A stretch of 64,000 nt of DNA, from NCBI RefSeq assembly GCF_002939785.1, contig NZ_MDEC01000024.1, forward strand, positions 1-64,000. Reading direction: 5' to 3'. Origin of the DNA: Xanthomonas codiaei (lineage in GTDB: Bacteria; Pseudomonadota; Gammaproteobacteria; Xanthomonadales; Xanthomonadaceae). Under the pieces are notes generated by a model. That model worked only from the letters and a program-made list of their open reading frames with translations. It did no database searches and was not told where the DNA came from. Of the stretch, positions 17,556 through 26,574 are shown piece by piece; the stretch's first letter is position 1, and each line of letters opens with the position of its first letter. The translations under genes and the position numbers were made by a program.

Positions 17556-18878
17556 TCAGCCCTTGGCGCCGCCCGCCAGATCCTCCACCCAGAAGCGTCC
17601 GCCCGGATAGCTGAACTCCGCAATCGAGGTGGCATGCATTTCTGCCGAGAATCCCGCCGCTTCCGGGGCGAGATAGCGACCGTGGCGGATGCGCACAGGG
17701 TCCAGGAAATGCTGGTGCAGGTGGTCGACGAATTCGATCGCGCGGTCTTCCATCTTGCCGGTGATGGCGACGAAGTCGGCCATGGCCAGGTGCTGCACCA
17801 GTTCGCACAGGCCCACGCCGCCGGCATGCGGGAACACGCGCACGTTGAACTTGGCGGCCAGCAGCAGGATGGCGAGGTTTTCGTTGACCCCGCCCACGCG
17901 CGCAGCGTCGATCTGGATCAGGTCCACCGCACCGGCCTGCAACAGCTGCTTGAACACCACCCGGTTCTGGGTGTGTTCGCCGGTGGACACCGGCACCGGG
18001 GCGATGCCCTGCCGGATCGCGGCATGGCCGAGCACGTCGTCCGGGCTGGTGGGTTCTTCGATCCAGGCGATATCGAATTGCGCCAGCTGGCGCATCCAGT
18101 CGATCGCCGGACCCACGTCCCAACGTTGATTGGCATCCACCGCCAGTGCGATGTCCGGCCCGATCGCTTCGCGTGCCAGGCGGCAGCGACGGATGTCGTC
18201 CTGCACGTCGGCGCCGACCTTGAGCTTGATGGTGCGGAAGCCGTCGGCCACGGCTTGCTTGGCCAGGTGCACCAGTTTTTCGTCCGAATAGCCGAGCCAG
18301 CCGGGCGAGGTGGTGTAGGCGGGATAGCCCTGTTCGATCAGCTGCGCGATGCGTTGCGCACGCTGCGGCTGCGCGGCGCGCAGGATGGCCAGCGCTTCGT
18401 CGCGGGTGAGCGCATCGGTGAGGTAGCGGAAGTCGATGGTATCGACCAGCTGCTCGGGGGTGAGTTCGGCGATATAGCGCCACAGCGGCTTGTTCGCCGC
18501 ACGTGCGGCCAGGTCCCAGGCGGCGTTGATCACCGCGCCGATGGCCATGTGCATCACGCCCTTTTCCGGGCCCAGCCAGCGCAGCTGCGAGTCGTTGGTG
18601 AGCCTACGCGCAAACCCGCCGAGATCGGCGATGACTTCGTCGACCTGCAAGCCGACCACATGCTCGGCCAGGGCAGCCACCGCGGTGGTCTGCACATCGT
18701 TGCCGCGGCCGATGGTGAACACCAGGCCGTAGCCGGCCAGGTCATCGGGTGCATCGGTACGCAGCACCACATAGGCGGCCGAATAATCCGGATCCGGATT
18801 CATCGCGTCCGACCCATCGAGCTCGCGCGAGGTGGGGAAGCGGACGTCGTGGGTGTCGAGGGCGATGATGGTGCTCAT
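17556..18878 (-). CDS. fucD: L-fuconate dehydratase
   Basis: 440 residues, enolase superfamily. Dehydrates L-fuconate to 2-keto-3-deoxy-L-fuconate using Mg2+. The mandelate racemase-type residues are all visible: K218 and K220 in TIKLKVG, metal ligands D248 (AVDANQRW), E274 (WIEEPTS) and E301 (STGEHTQ), and H351 (FPHAGGVG). Length and numbering agree with the structurally studied X. campestris enzyme. It is the last gene of the five-gene reverse-strand fucose cluster, 179 bp after the FAH-type hydrolase. Confidence 0.95.
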   Translation of the reverse strand: MSTIIALDTHDVRFPTSRELDGSDAMNPDPDYSAAYVVLRTDAPDDLAGYGLVFTIGRGNDVQTTAVAALAEHVVGLQVDEVIADLGGFARRLTNDSQLRWLGPEKGVMHMAIGAVINAAWDLAARAANKPLWRYIAELTPEQLVDTIDFRYLTDALTRDEALAILRAAQPQRAQRIAQLIEQGYPAYTTSPGWLGYSDEKLVHLAKQAVADGFRTIKLKVGADVQDDIRRCRLAREAIGPDIALAVDANQRWDVGPAIDWMRQLAQFDIAWIEEPTSPDDVLGHAAIRQGIAPVPVSTGEHTQNRVVFKQLLQAGAVDLIQIDAARVGGVNENLAILLLAAKFNVRVFPHAGGVGLCELVQHLAMADFVAITGKMEDRAIEFVDHLHQHFLDPVRIRHGRYLAPEAAGFSAEMHATSIAEFSYPGGRFWVEDLAGGAKG

Positions 18879-19057
18879 GAAAATCCTGGGCGGTGGAAGG
18901 TGGAATAAGAACGGACTGACAAGAACGGAAACTGAGAATTGCTTAAGCCCCTCTCCCGACGGGAGAGGAGCTCAGGGCGCGTCGAACGAACGACTGCCGC
19001 GTGTCTTCACCGCACCTCGCTCTCGTGGCGAGCTAGGCCCCCGGGAAGATGAGAGGC
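18879..19057. other. Gap inside the fucose cluster with half a REP
   Basis: The gap before the dehydratase start (on the minus strand) holds a short hairpin, cccctctcccgacgggagag (18952-18971). It may attenuate or stabilise the transcript, and a separate promoter is possible. No gene recognised. Confidence 0.4.
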
Positions 19058-19915
19058 TCAACCCGCATCGCGCGGATGCGCCACCACCGGTTGACGCTGG
19101 CGGCCCAGGCCTTCGATCTCCAGTTCCATCACATCGCCCGGCTTCAGATACACCGGCGGCTTCTGGCCCAGGCCCACGCCCGGTGGGGTGCCGGTGCTGA
19201 TCACATCACCCGGCATCAGTGTCATGTAGCGGCTGATGTGGCTGACCAGTTCGGCCACGCCGAACACCATCGTGCGGGTGCTGCCGTTCTGGTAACGGTG
19301 GCCGTTGACCTCCAGCCACATCGACAGGTTCTGCGGGTCGGCGATTTCATCGCGTGTGACCAGCCACGGGCCGATCGGGCCGAAGGTGTCGGCGCTCTTG
19401 CCCTTGACCCACTGGCCGCCGTGTTCGAGCTGGAACTCGCGCTCGGACAGGTCGTTGATCACCGCATAGCCGGCGACATGGTTGAGCGCTTGGTCCACCG
19501 ACACATCGCGCGCCACATCGCCGATCACCACGCCCAGCTCCACTTCCCAGTCGCTCTTGACCGAGCCGCGCGGGATGATGACGGTGTCGTTGGGGCCGCA
19601 CACGGCGGTGGTGGCCTTCATGAAAAGAATCGGCATCTTCGGCACCTCCATGCCCGATTCGGCGGCGTGGTCGGCGTAGTTCAGCCCCACGCAGATGAAC
19701 TTGCCGATGCGGCCCACGGCCGCGCCGTAACGCGGTTCGCCTTCGATCACCGGCAGCGCGGCGACATCCAGCGCGCGCAGCTTGTCCAATCCGGCATTGG
19801 TGAGATGCTCACCGGCGACATCGTCGATCACACCGCTCAGGTCGCGGATGCGGCCTTCGCTGTCGATCAGACCAGGGCGTTCGTGGCCTTCGGCGCCAAC
19901 ACGTACGAGTTTCAT
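19058..19915 (-). CDS. FAH-family hydrolase, probable 2,4-diketo-3-deoxy-L-fuconate hydrolase
   Basis: 285 residues. Fumarylacetoacetate hydrolase fold: an N-terminal domain (MKLVRVGAEG to about 65) and a catalytic domain from FICVGLNYADHAAESG. Metal-binding acidic residues lie in SDWEVELGVVIG and INDLSEREFQ. The C-terminal STGTPPGVGLG signature is typical of the family. In the non-phosphorylative fucose route it would split the diketo acid to pyruvate and L-lactate. The specific substrate is inferred from the cluster. Confidence 0.85.
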   Translation of the reverse strand: MKLVRVGAEGHERPGLIDSEGRIRDLSGVIDDVAGEHLTNAGLDKLRALDVAALPVIEGEPRYGAAVGRIGKFICVGLNYADHAAESGMEVPKMPILFMKATTAVCGPNDTVIIPRGSVKSDWEVELGVVIGDVARDVSVDQALNHVAGYAVINDLSEREFQLEHGGQWVKGKSADTFGPIGPWLVTRDEIADPQNLSMWLEVNGHRYQNGSTRTMVFGVAELVSHISRYMTLMPGDVISTGTPPGVGLGQKPPVYLKPGDVMELEIEGLGRQRQPVVAHPRDAG

Positions 19916-20129
19916 GCAGTCTTCCTTTGCAGGGGAGGAGTGGAGCGGCCAATCACACGTCGCAGGCGGGTGCGGAAGGTGCGCTCGGAACAGGAATGTG
20001 GATGATGCATGCTGCGAACAGCGGTGACGCCAAGTGTGCGATATGGCTTTTTGTCAGCGCACAACGCGCGATACATCCCTGGCGAGCGGGAGTGCGCCTG
20101 GTGGCCGCACTGTCGTTCGCCAGCGGTGC

Positions 20130-20900
20130 TCAGTTCGACCAGCCGCCATCGATGATGTGGGTCTGGCCGGTGGTGAACGAGGATTCGTCCGAGGCCAGGT
20201 ACACCACCAGCTGCGCGATCTCGCGCGGATCGCCCAGGCGGCCCATCGGCTGGCGATCGGTGAAGCTCTTCCACACCGCCTGTTCGTCGCCGCCCAGCGC
20301 CTTGACGCGCTGGCCCAGCGACGGCGTCTTGATGGTGCCGGGGCAGATCGCATTGCAGCGCACGCCCTGGGCCACGTAATCGGCGGCAATCGCCTTGCTC
20401 AGGCCGATCACCGCAGCCTTGGTCACGCCGTAGACGAAACGGTTCGGCACACCTTTGATGCTGGAGGCCACCGAGGACATGTTGATGATGCTGCCGGCGC
20501 CGCGTTCCAGCATGCCCGGCAGCACCGCCTTGCAGGTGTAGTACATCGCATCGACATTGATCGAGAACGAACGGCGCCAGGCCGGTTCGTCGCAATCGAG
20601 AATGCTGCCCTGGTGCACGAAGCCGGCGCAATTGAACAATACGTCGAACGGGCCGTGTGCATCGACCAGTGCGGCGATCGCCGCGGCATTGGTGACATCC
20701 AGCAGCTGGGTGGTGATCGCATCCGATTCGGCGGCCAGCGCCTGCAGCGCAGCCGCATCGATATCGGTGGCGAGGACCTGCGCGCCAGCGCGTGCGCAGG
20801 CCAGCGCGCTTTCGCGGCCGATGCCGGCGCCGGCCGCGGTGATCAGGCAGCGCTTGCCGCGCAGGCGCGCGCTAGGGGTGGAAGGGATCGAGACAGTCAT
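20130..20900 (-). CDS. Short-chain dehydrogenase, probable 2-keto-3-deoxy-L-fuconate dehydrogenase
   Basis: 256 residues from the ATG at 20900. Rossmann nucleotide motif ITAAGAGIG near 20-28 (variant of T-G-x-x-x-G-x-G), N-C-A-G at 90-93, serine at 142/143 in NMSSVASS, and the catalytic Y157-x-x-x-K161 in VYGVTKAA. Oxidises the dehydratase product to the 2,4-diketo acid with NAD+. The start ATGA overlaps the stop of the upstream lactonase gene by 4 bp, so translation was coupled. The truncation of that gene could reduce its expression. Confidence 0.88.
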   Translation of the reverse strand: MTVSIPSTPSARLRGKRCLITAAGAGIGRESALACARAGAQVLATDIDAAALQALAAESDAITTQLLDVTNAAAIAALVDAHGPFDVLFNCAGFVHQGSILDCDEPAWRRSFSINVDAMYYTCKAVLPGMLERGAGSIINMSSVASSIKGVPNRFVYGVTKAAVIGLSKAIAADYVAQGVRCNAICPGTIKTPSLGQRVKALGGDEQAVWKSFTDRQPMGRLGDPREIAQLVVYLASDESSFTTGQTHIIDGGWSN

Positions 20901-21769
20901 ACCGATGAGGTTCCGTAGGTGGGGGCCGCCGGCCGTGGCAGACGATAGAACGTGCGCGCGTTGTCGCCGAATACCGCATCGGTGTGCCCGGGCGCATGGT
21001 GGGTGACCAGTTGCTGTGCGAGATCGAGCCAGTGCGCGTAGTCCGCGCGCAGCGTCAGTACCGGCCAGTCGCTGCCCTAGAGCAGGCGCTGCGCGCCGAA
21101 GCGTGCGAACAGATGCGCCACATACGGCGCCAGCGCATCGCGTCCGGCGCCAGCTGCCGCTTCGGTGAGCAGGCCGGAGAGTTTGCAATGCACGTTGGGG
21201 TGCTGCGCCAGCGCGTCGATGCCGCTCGCCCAGGCGATGAATTCGCCGGCGGCGATGGCCGGTTTGCCGCCATGATCGACGACCACCCGCAGCGATGGAT
21301 GGCGTTGCAGCCGTGCCTGCAACGCAGGCACGTGCACGGCGCGGATCAGCGCATCGAAGGCCAGGTCGTGCACCAGCATGGCGTCGAAGGCGGCATCGAG
21401 CGCGGGGCTTGCCAGCCACCGCACATCGGCGATGTCCTGCACCATCGGGCGCAGGCCCTTGAGCAGGCCACCGCCGGCGCGCACCAGCGCGCCGATGCGC
21501 GCGGCGGCATCGGGTGCGGCGAAATCGACCCAGCCCACCACGCCGGCAATGCGTGGCTCATCGCGTGCCAGTTCGAACAGGTAACAGGTTTCCGCCTCGG
21601 TGGCGGCCGCCTGCACGACGACCACGCTGGCCACGCCGGCGGCATCCAGCGCCTGGCTCACATCGTGCGGGGCGAAGTCGCGGGACAGCGGCGCCAGCGC
21701 AGGCGTCAGCCAGTGGTAGTCGCCACGGGCCAGGTGCCAGAAATGCAGATGCGCATCGACGCGGTTCAT
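20897..21769 (-). pseudogene. L-fuconolactonase (amidohydrolase) interrupted by an amber codon
   Basis: A 290-codon reading frame from the ATG at 21769 is amidohydrolase-like (MNRVDAHLHFWHL with the H-x-H metal motif, VVVDHGGKP, NVHCKLSGL). At codon 231 (complement of 21077-21079) a TAG replaces what should be the Trp of the family phrase L-L-W-G-S-D-W-P. The frame continues for 59 intact codons (GSDWPVL onward) to the proper TGA overlapping the next gene. A single G-to-A change explains it. The truncated product lacks the C-terminal Asp metal ligand of G-S-D-W and is probably inactive. A sequencing error cannot be excluded. Confidence 0.85.
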
Positions 21770-22773
21770 GGCGAGGGCAGGTCCGCATCGAGCAGGCCGC
21801 CATCGCGCAGGCGCTGCCACAGCGCGGCCGGGATGGACGCCTGCAGGCGCGCGGCGGCCGATTGCACCTCGGCCACGCTGCGCATGCCGGCCACCACCGT
21901 GGTCACCGCCGGATGCGCCAGCGGGAACTGCAAGGCCGCCGCGCCGATGTCCACCTCGAATGCCGCGCACGCCGCATACAGGCGCTGTGCGTGCTGCAGG
22001 ATGGGAGTATCCACCGGGGCGTAGTTGTAGGTGGCCCCGGGCCCGCGCGCGTCGCCGAGCAGGCCGGAGCTGTACGGCCCGGCCGACAGGATCGACACGC
22101 CATGGCGCTGCGCCTGCTCGAGCAGCGCACGCGCGCCGTGCTGCTCCAGCAGCGTGTAGCGGCCGGCCAGCATCACGCAGTCGAGCGGAAAGCGTGGCAG
22201 CACCTCCAGCGCCACGTCCTGCTCGTTGACGCCCAGCCCGATCGCCCCGCACGCACCGGATGCCTTGAGCTCGGCCATCGCCGGCAAGGCCTCCTCCAAG
22301 GCCTGGCGCAGCACGCGGGCGTGGTTGTCGCCGTGGGTCAGCGCACCGATGTCGTGCAACAGCAGCACATCGATGTAGTCGGTGCCCAGGCGCTCCAGGC
22401 TGGAAGCGAACGCGCGGCGCACGCCATCGGCGCTGTAGTCGAACGCGGCGCGACGGCCTGCCACGGCAAAGCCATCGCGGCCGGCCACCGCCTGCGCGTC
22501 GTCGTAGACGCAGCGGCCCACCTTGGTCGACAGCGTATAGGTATCGCGCGGCACGCCGGCCAGGCCGCGGCCCAGGCGCGTCTCGCTCAGGCCATAGCCG
22601 TAGTAGGGCGCGGTATCGAAATGGCGGATGCCGGCGTCGATGGCCGCGGCCACCGCTGCCAGCGCCGCGTCCTCGGCTACTTCGGCATACAGATTGCCGA
22701 TCGGTGCGGCCCCAAACCCCAGCGCCGACAGCTGCACCCGGGTGTTGCCCACTTGCTGCCGCGGCAGGCTCAT
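21766..22773 (-). CDS. Aldo/keto reductase, probable L-fucose dehydrogenase
   Basis: 335 residues. TIM-barrel aldo/keto reductase: FDTAPYYGYGLSE carries the catalytic Asp and Tyr, LSTKVGR the Lys, and VLLLHDIG the His. The pattern resembles D-threo-aldose (L-fucose) dehydrogenases, which oxidise L-fucose to the lactone with NAD(P)+. First gene of the reverse-strand fucose operon; its TGA overlaps the lactonase ATG by 4 bp. Confidence 0.87.
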   Translation of the reverse strand: MSLPRQQVGNTRVQLSALGFGAAPIGNLYAEVAEDAALAAVAAAIDAGIRHFDTAPYYGYGLSETRLGRGLAGVPRDTYTLSTKVGRCVYDDAQAVAGRDGFAVAGRRAAFDYSADGVRRAFASSLERLGTDYIDVLLLHDIGALTHGDNHARVLRQALEEALPAMAELKASGACGAIGLGVNEQDVALEVLPRFPLDCVMLAGRYTLLEQHGARALLEQAQRHGVSILSAGPYSSGLLGDARGPGATYNYAPVDTPILQHAQRLYAACAAFEVDIGAAALQFPLAHPAVTTVVAGMRSVAEVQSAAARLQASIPAALWQRLRDGGLLDADLPSP

Positions 22774-23087
22774 GCGCAGCGCTCCGGAGGTGCCGCCGGC
22801 GTGGCGTGGGGCTGGACAGGATCAGGGAAGCGGCAGCTGGGCATCGCAACATCCACCAGCCGGCAGGCGCCCGACTGTTCGCATATGAATATGGCAATCA
22901 TGAGTGAACAGATCACGCTGCAGTGCAGCATGCGCGACCTCCGCGCCCACTTGGCGGCAGCGAGCGCAGATCCTGCTATAGCAAAACTCACCTGTCGCAT
23001 CGCCAGTTCCTATACCGCCGTGTCCGCGGTTGCCTCGCGCCCAGGGCTGGGGCTAGATACCAGCCCTCTCCCGAGTGAAGCGGTTGC
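22774..23087. other. Divergent intergenic region between fucose dehydrogenase and GH43 genes
   Basis: A 314-bp gap that should carry two promoters. An AT-richer patch at about 22880-22910 includes the small palindrome catatgaatatg (22882-22893), unlike the operator at 15543. No gene recognised. Confidence 0.4.
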
Positions 23088-24710
23088 ATGCCAGACACGA
23101 CGCGGCGCGATTTGTTCAAGGTGCTGGCAGCCGGCGCGCTGGTCGCGCCATTGACTGCGGCGGCACAGGCACCTGCCGCGCCCTGCGTGCGCACGCCACA
23201 GTGGGCACGCGGCACCGAAGGCCAGCGCAAGGCGGATCTGGGCAACGGCACCTACCTCAATCCCATCGTCGCCGGCGATCATCCGGACCCCACCATCCTC
23301 AAGGATGGCGACGACTACTACATGACGTTCTCGTCGTTCTTTTCCTACCCCGGCATCGTGCTGTGGCACTCCACCGACCTGGTCAACTGGACCCCGATCG
23401 GCCCGGCCCTGCACCAGGAGCTGGGTACGATCTGGGCGCTGGACCTGTGCAAGCACGACGATCGCTACTTCATCTACATCCCGGCCAATCCCGACGACAA
23501 GGGCTGGTCGATCTTCGTGATCTGGGCCGACGACATCCGCGGGCCATGGAGCGCGCCGATCGACCTGAAGATCGCCGGCTGCATCGACCCCGGCCATGTG
23601 GTGGGCGAAGACGGCAAGCGCTACCTGTTCGTCAACGGCATCCGCAAGATCCGCCTGCGCGACGACGGCCTGGCCACCGACGGGCAGCTGGAGCCGGCCT
23701 ACGCGCCGTGGCGCTATCCCGAAGACTGGGTGGTGGAGAACTTCGCCCCCGAAGGCCCCAAGCTCACCTGGCACGACGGCTGGCTGTATCTGGTCACCGC
23801 CGTGGGCGGCACTGCCGGGCCGGTGACCGGGCACATGGTGATCGCCGCGCGCTCGCGCTCGGTGCACGGACCGTGGGAGCACTGCCCGCGCAATCCGCTG
23901 GTGCGCACCCAGTCCGAACTCGAGCCCTGGTGGTCGCGTGGGCACGCCACGCTGGTGGAAGGCCCGCGCGGCGACTGGTGGCTGGTCTACCACGGCTACG
24001 AAAACGGCTTCCGCACGCTGGGGCGGCAGACCTTGCTGGAGCCGGTGGAATGGACCGCCGATGGCTGGTTCCGCGCCACCGGCGGCGACCTGTCCAAACC
24101 GCTGCGCACGCCGGCACGCACCCCTGGCGGCAAAACGCCGGCCGCCACCGGCTTCGCCTTATCCGACGACTTCTCCAGCGATCGCTTCGGCACGCAGTGG
24201 AGCCTGCACGCGCCCAAGCCGGGCGAGCAGACGCGGATGCGGCGCGCCAACAACGCGCTCACCCTGGCCTGCGCCGGCACCTCGCCGATCGACAGTGCGC
24301 CGCTGACCTGCGGCGTGCCCGATCGTGCCTATGCGGCCGAAGTCACCCTGGAGCTGGTCGGCAACGCCGAGGGCGGCATCCTGCTGTTCTACAACCACAA
24401 GGCCTTCGTGGGCATCGGCTTCACCGCCGAGCTCATGAAGACCTACGAGTATTCCGAAGAACTGGTGTGGGCGCGCGCGCCCAATACGCACCGGCGCATC
24501 CGCGTACGGCTGACCAACGACCACCATATCGTGAGCTTCGAATACTCCTTCGACGACGGCCGGAAATGGACGCGTCATCCCACCCGCATGGAAGTGTCCG
24601 GCTTCCATCACAACGTGTTCGGCGGATTCCTGAGCCTGCAGCTGGGCCTGTATGCGGCGCAGCAGGGGCAGGTGGTGCTGCGCGACTTCCGCTATCGCGC
24701 GCTGGGCTGA
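23088..24710 (+). CDS. Exported GH43 glycoside hydrolase (beta-xylosidase/arabinofuranosidase type)
   Basis: 540 residues. The N terminus TTRRDLFKVLAAGALVAPLTAAAQA looks like a Tat signal (twin Arg, D-L-F-K). The five-bladed propeller follows, with probable base D67 (AGDHPDPTI), pKa modulator D167 (GCIDPGHVV) and acid E222 (NFAPEGPKL), the standard GH43 triad. From about 355 a beta-sandwich domain (LSDDFSSDRFGTQWSL, Y-N-H-K-A-F-V-G-I-G-F) is fused, as in many GH43 xylosidases. It probably trims plant cell-wall side chains outside the inner membrane. Position beside the fucose operon suggests action on a fucosylated wall polysaccharide, but that is inference. Confidence 0.83.
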   Translation: MPDTTRRDLFKVLAAGALVAPLTAAAQAPAAPCVRTPQWARGTEGQRKADLGNGTYLNPIVAGDHPDPTILKDGDDYYMTFSSFFSYPGIVLWHSTDLVNWTPIGPALHQELGTIWALDLCKHDDRYFIYIPANPDDKGWSIFVIWADDIRGPWSAPIDLKIAGCIDPGHVVGEDGKRYLFVNGIRKIRLRDDGLATDGQLEPAYAPWRYPEDWVVENFAPEGPKLTWHDGWLYLVTAVGGTAGPVTGHMVIAARSRSVHGPWEHCPRNPLVRTQSELEPWWSRGHATLVEGPRGDWWLVYHGYENGFRTLGRQTLLEPVEWTADGWFRATGGDLSKPLRTPARTPGGKTPAATGFALSDDFSSDRFGTQWSLHAPKPGEQTRMRRANNALTLACAGTSPIDSAPLTCGVPDRAYAAEVTLELVGNAEGGILLFYNHKAFVGIGFTAELMKTYEYSEELVWARAPNTHRRIRVRLTNDHHIVSFEYSFDDGRKWTRHPTRMEVSGFHHNVFGGFLSLQLGLYAAQQGQVVLRDFRYRALG

Positions 24711-24824
24711 AGGCGGCTGGCGGCGGACCAGGCGCACCGGCATTGTGGGGTGTCGGTGCCCGGGTCGAGCATATGGGGTCGAGCATGAGGGAGGGCGGGG
24801 CCCTGACGGCCCCGCCGCCGGACG

Positions 24825-25028
24825 TCAGCCGCAGCAGTAGCAGACGTTGCCCTGACCCAGATCGCCGCCGAATTCGGGGCATTCGGCCTTGCAGGCCCAC
24901 GCACTACACGATTCGACCTTCGGCTGTGCGTTATCGACCGCCATCACCTGGAACGCACCGAAGCCGGTGCTGGCCAGAAACGTCGCTGCCATCAACGCAC
25001 TGCGCAAGCTTACCCAACGCTTTTTCAT
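24825..25028 (-). CDS. Small exported cysteine-rich peptide
   Basis: 67 residues. A basic start (MKKRWVSLR) and hydrophobic stretch (ALMAATFLASTGFGAF) form a signal peptide or membrane anchor; the C-terminal 28 residues hold six cysteines (SCSAWACKAECPE and NVCYCCG). It starts 3 bp after the stop of the thioredoxin-like gene, with a gggag site inside the end of that gene, so the two are co-translated. I do not recognise the family. It could be a substrate or partner of the thioredoxin-like protein. Confidence 0.6.
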   Translation of the reverse strand: MKKRWVSLRSALMAATFLASTGFGAFQVMAVDNAQPKVESCSAWACKAECPEFGGDLGQGNVCYCCG

Positions 25029-25031
25029 GCA

Positions 25032-25622
25032 TTACTCCCTCAACGTTGCAAAAGCCGCTGGCGCGTCCGTGCGGCGCAAGGCGGCGACCAGGTCCTGCAC
25101 CCGCTCCGTGGTATCGAAGACGCCAACATGGGAATGGCGTACGCGCCCTTGCCCATCGATGGCCAACAGCAGTGGCACGTTGCGCGCACGGAACAGCATC
25201 AGCGCGCGACGATCGGTCAAGGTGACCACCGGGAAATCGAAGCCGTGCACATGCGCATAGCGCGCAGCCTGCGCCGCATCGCAGTGACACACGCCAAGCA
25301 GCTGCGGCCGTCCCGGCAGGTTGGCCTGCAGTTGCTGTGCCGCACGCAGCACCGTGGGTGCCGAACGCTGGCAATACGGGCAGGTGGTGGTGAAGAAGAA
25401 CAGCACCTGCGCCTGGCCTTGCGGCGCGCCCAGCAGATGACGCCGACCATCGGCATCGGTGGCCTCGATCTGCGGCACGTACATGCCTTCGTACGCGGTG
25501 CTGACGCGCGTCTGCAGCCACTGCTGCTGCACGCGCAGCTGCCGGTTCTGCCACCCCAGCACCGCAATCAGTCCACACGCCACCAGCAGGCCCATCCCGA
25601 GCCAGGGAAAACCTCGCGCCAT
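25032..25622 (-). CDS. Membrane-anchored thioredoxin-like protein (TlpA/AhpC-TSA type)
   Basis: 196 residues from the ATG at 25622, with ggag 6 bp upstream. One N-terminal membrane segment (about residues 7-24) and a periplasmic domain starting near 48 (VPQIEATDADG). The active site is C81-P-Y-C84 in FFFTTTCPYCQRSAP; CPYC is the glutaredoxin-like version. A further pair, GVCHCDAAQ, is unusual for TlpA proteins. It may oxidise or reduce the cysteines of the peptide encoded directly downstream. Confidence 0.75.
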   Translation of the reverse strand: MARGFPWLGMGLLVACGLIAVLGWQNRQLRVQQQWLQTRVSTAYEGMYVPQIEATDADGRRHLLGAPQGQAQVLFFFTTTCPYCQRSAPTVLRAAQQLQANLPGRPQLLGVCHCDAAQAARYAHVHGFDFPVVTLTDRRALMLFRARNVPLLLAIDGQGRVRHSHVGVFDTTERVQDLVAALRRTDAPAAFATLRE

Positions 25623-25920
25623 GCCGAGCTCCAAAAGCGTCCTTGATGGCCGAGCCTTGCCCAGGCATCAGCTCATGGTCAATGGTGATATCGACAACTG
25701 CGATGCCGCGCGGTGCACGGCTGTGGATGCGGTCACGCCGGTGCGCTCGGGCCTGCCAGTACGCTGGCCCCACGCGTCCGGGATTTGCGCAAACGCTGCC
25801 GACGTGATGGCAACGGCCTGAGCCGTAACGGCCGGCACGCGCGCAACCAGGCGGCAGCGTCGGCAGGCGCGGCATGCTGCCGGCCGGTGGTGCCCCCTCG
25901 GCGCCGAAGCGTGGGGACGC
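25623..25920. other. Intergenic region, no recognised feature
   Basis: 298 bp upstream of both the thioredoxin-like gene (minus strand) and the broken DUF4424 gene (plus strand). It should carry divergent promoters; nothing distinctive was seen. Confidence 0.4.
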
Positions 25921-26360
25921 ATGCATCGATCTTCTTTCGCGTATTGCCTGGCGACACTGACGTTGCTTGCCAGCACCGGTACGCAGGCCAACGACAGCAG
26001 TTTCGACGACGACAATGGCAGGATCCGCTTGCTGCACCAGCCGCACATCCGCATGGACAAGGAAGCGCTGTTCTTGAGCGGGAGCGCGTGCAGGTGGATG
26101 ATGTGTTCACCAACACCAGCGGGCGCGACCTGAGCGTGCCGGTCGCCTTTCCGATGCCGCCGATGGATTTCGGCATGGCCGACCACGGCGCGCTCACCGA
26201 CTTCAGACTGTGGGTGGACGGCAAGCCGATCGCCACCACGCGCAAGCTGGTGGTGCTGCTCGACGACGGCAGTGATGTTTCCAAGGCCTTCGCTGCCATC
26301 GGCTGGACCGTGGACGATGTGGCCGCCTTCACCGAATCAGACACTCCGCCGACGGGGCGC
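25921..26360 (+). pseudogene. DUF4424-type exported protein, frameshifted and truncated
   Basis: A signal peptide and start are intact (MHRSSFAYCLATLTLLAST, ANDSSFDDDNGRI), leading to MDKEALFLSG. At about 26081-26086 the frame breaks: one base seems to be missing in ttgagcgggagcgcg, and the continuing sequence ERVQVDDVFTNTSGRDLSV, VAFPMPPMDF is found one frame over. That pattern (polar strand, N-x-S-x-x-D, FPMPP) is the DUF4424 N-terminal region. Homology fades by about 26350, well short of a full-length protein (about 300 residues), so the 3' part is deleted too. Confidence 0.65.
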
Positions 26361-26574
26361 ACGCCGCTGCCTGCAAGGTGCAGGAAGGCGCTTGGACGCG
26401 ATGACGTTCTACCGATGACGCCCTCGCGCCCGGGGGCGTTCCTACAGCGGTGTCGGAGTGCGCGGTGTAGTGCATCGTGTTGCCCGACTCGGCAGATGCC
26501 GGGTCAGGCGTCGGAGCGCAGCTGGGCGCGATGGAGCGTTCCCGAGACGCCAACGCAGGCACGTCCCGCCCAGC
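26361..26574. other. Intergenic remnant region
   Basis: Follows the truncated DUF4424 gene. Contains gcgcgatggagcgttcccg near 26526-26545, a degraded form of the inverted-repeat family seen at 13549. No gene recognised. Confidence 0.4.

Noticed and set aside
22882-22893. Second copy of the fucP operator upstream of the fucose dehydrogenase gene
   Set aside because: The catatgaatatg palindrome shares AT richness but not the tgcaaatataaa arm sequence.
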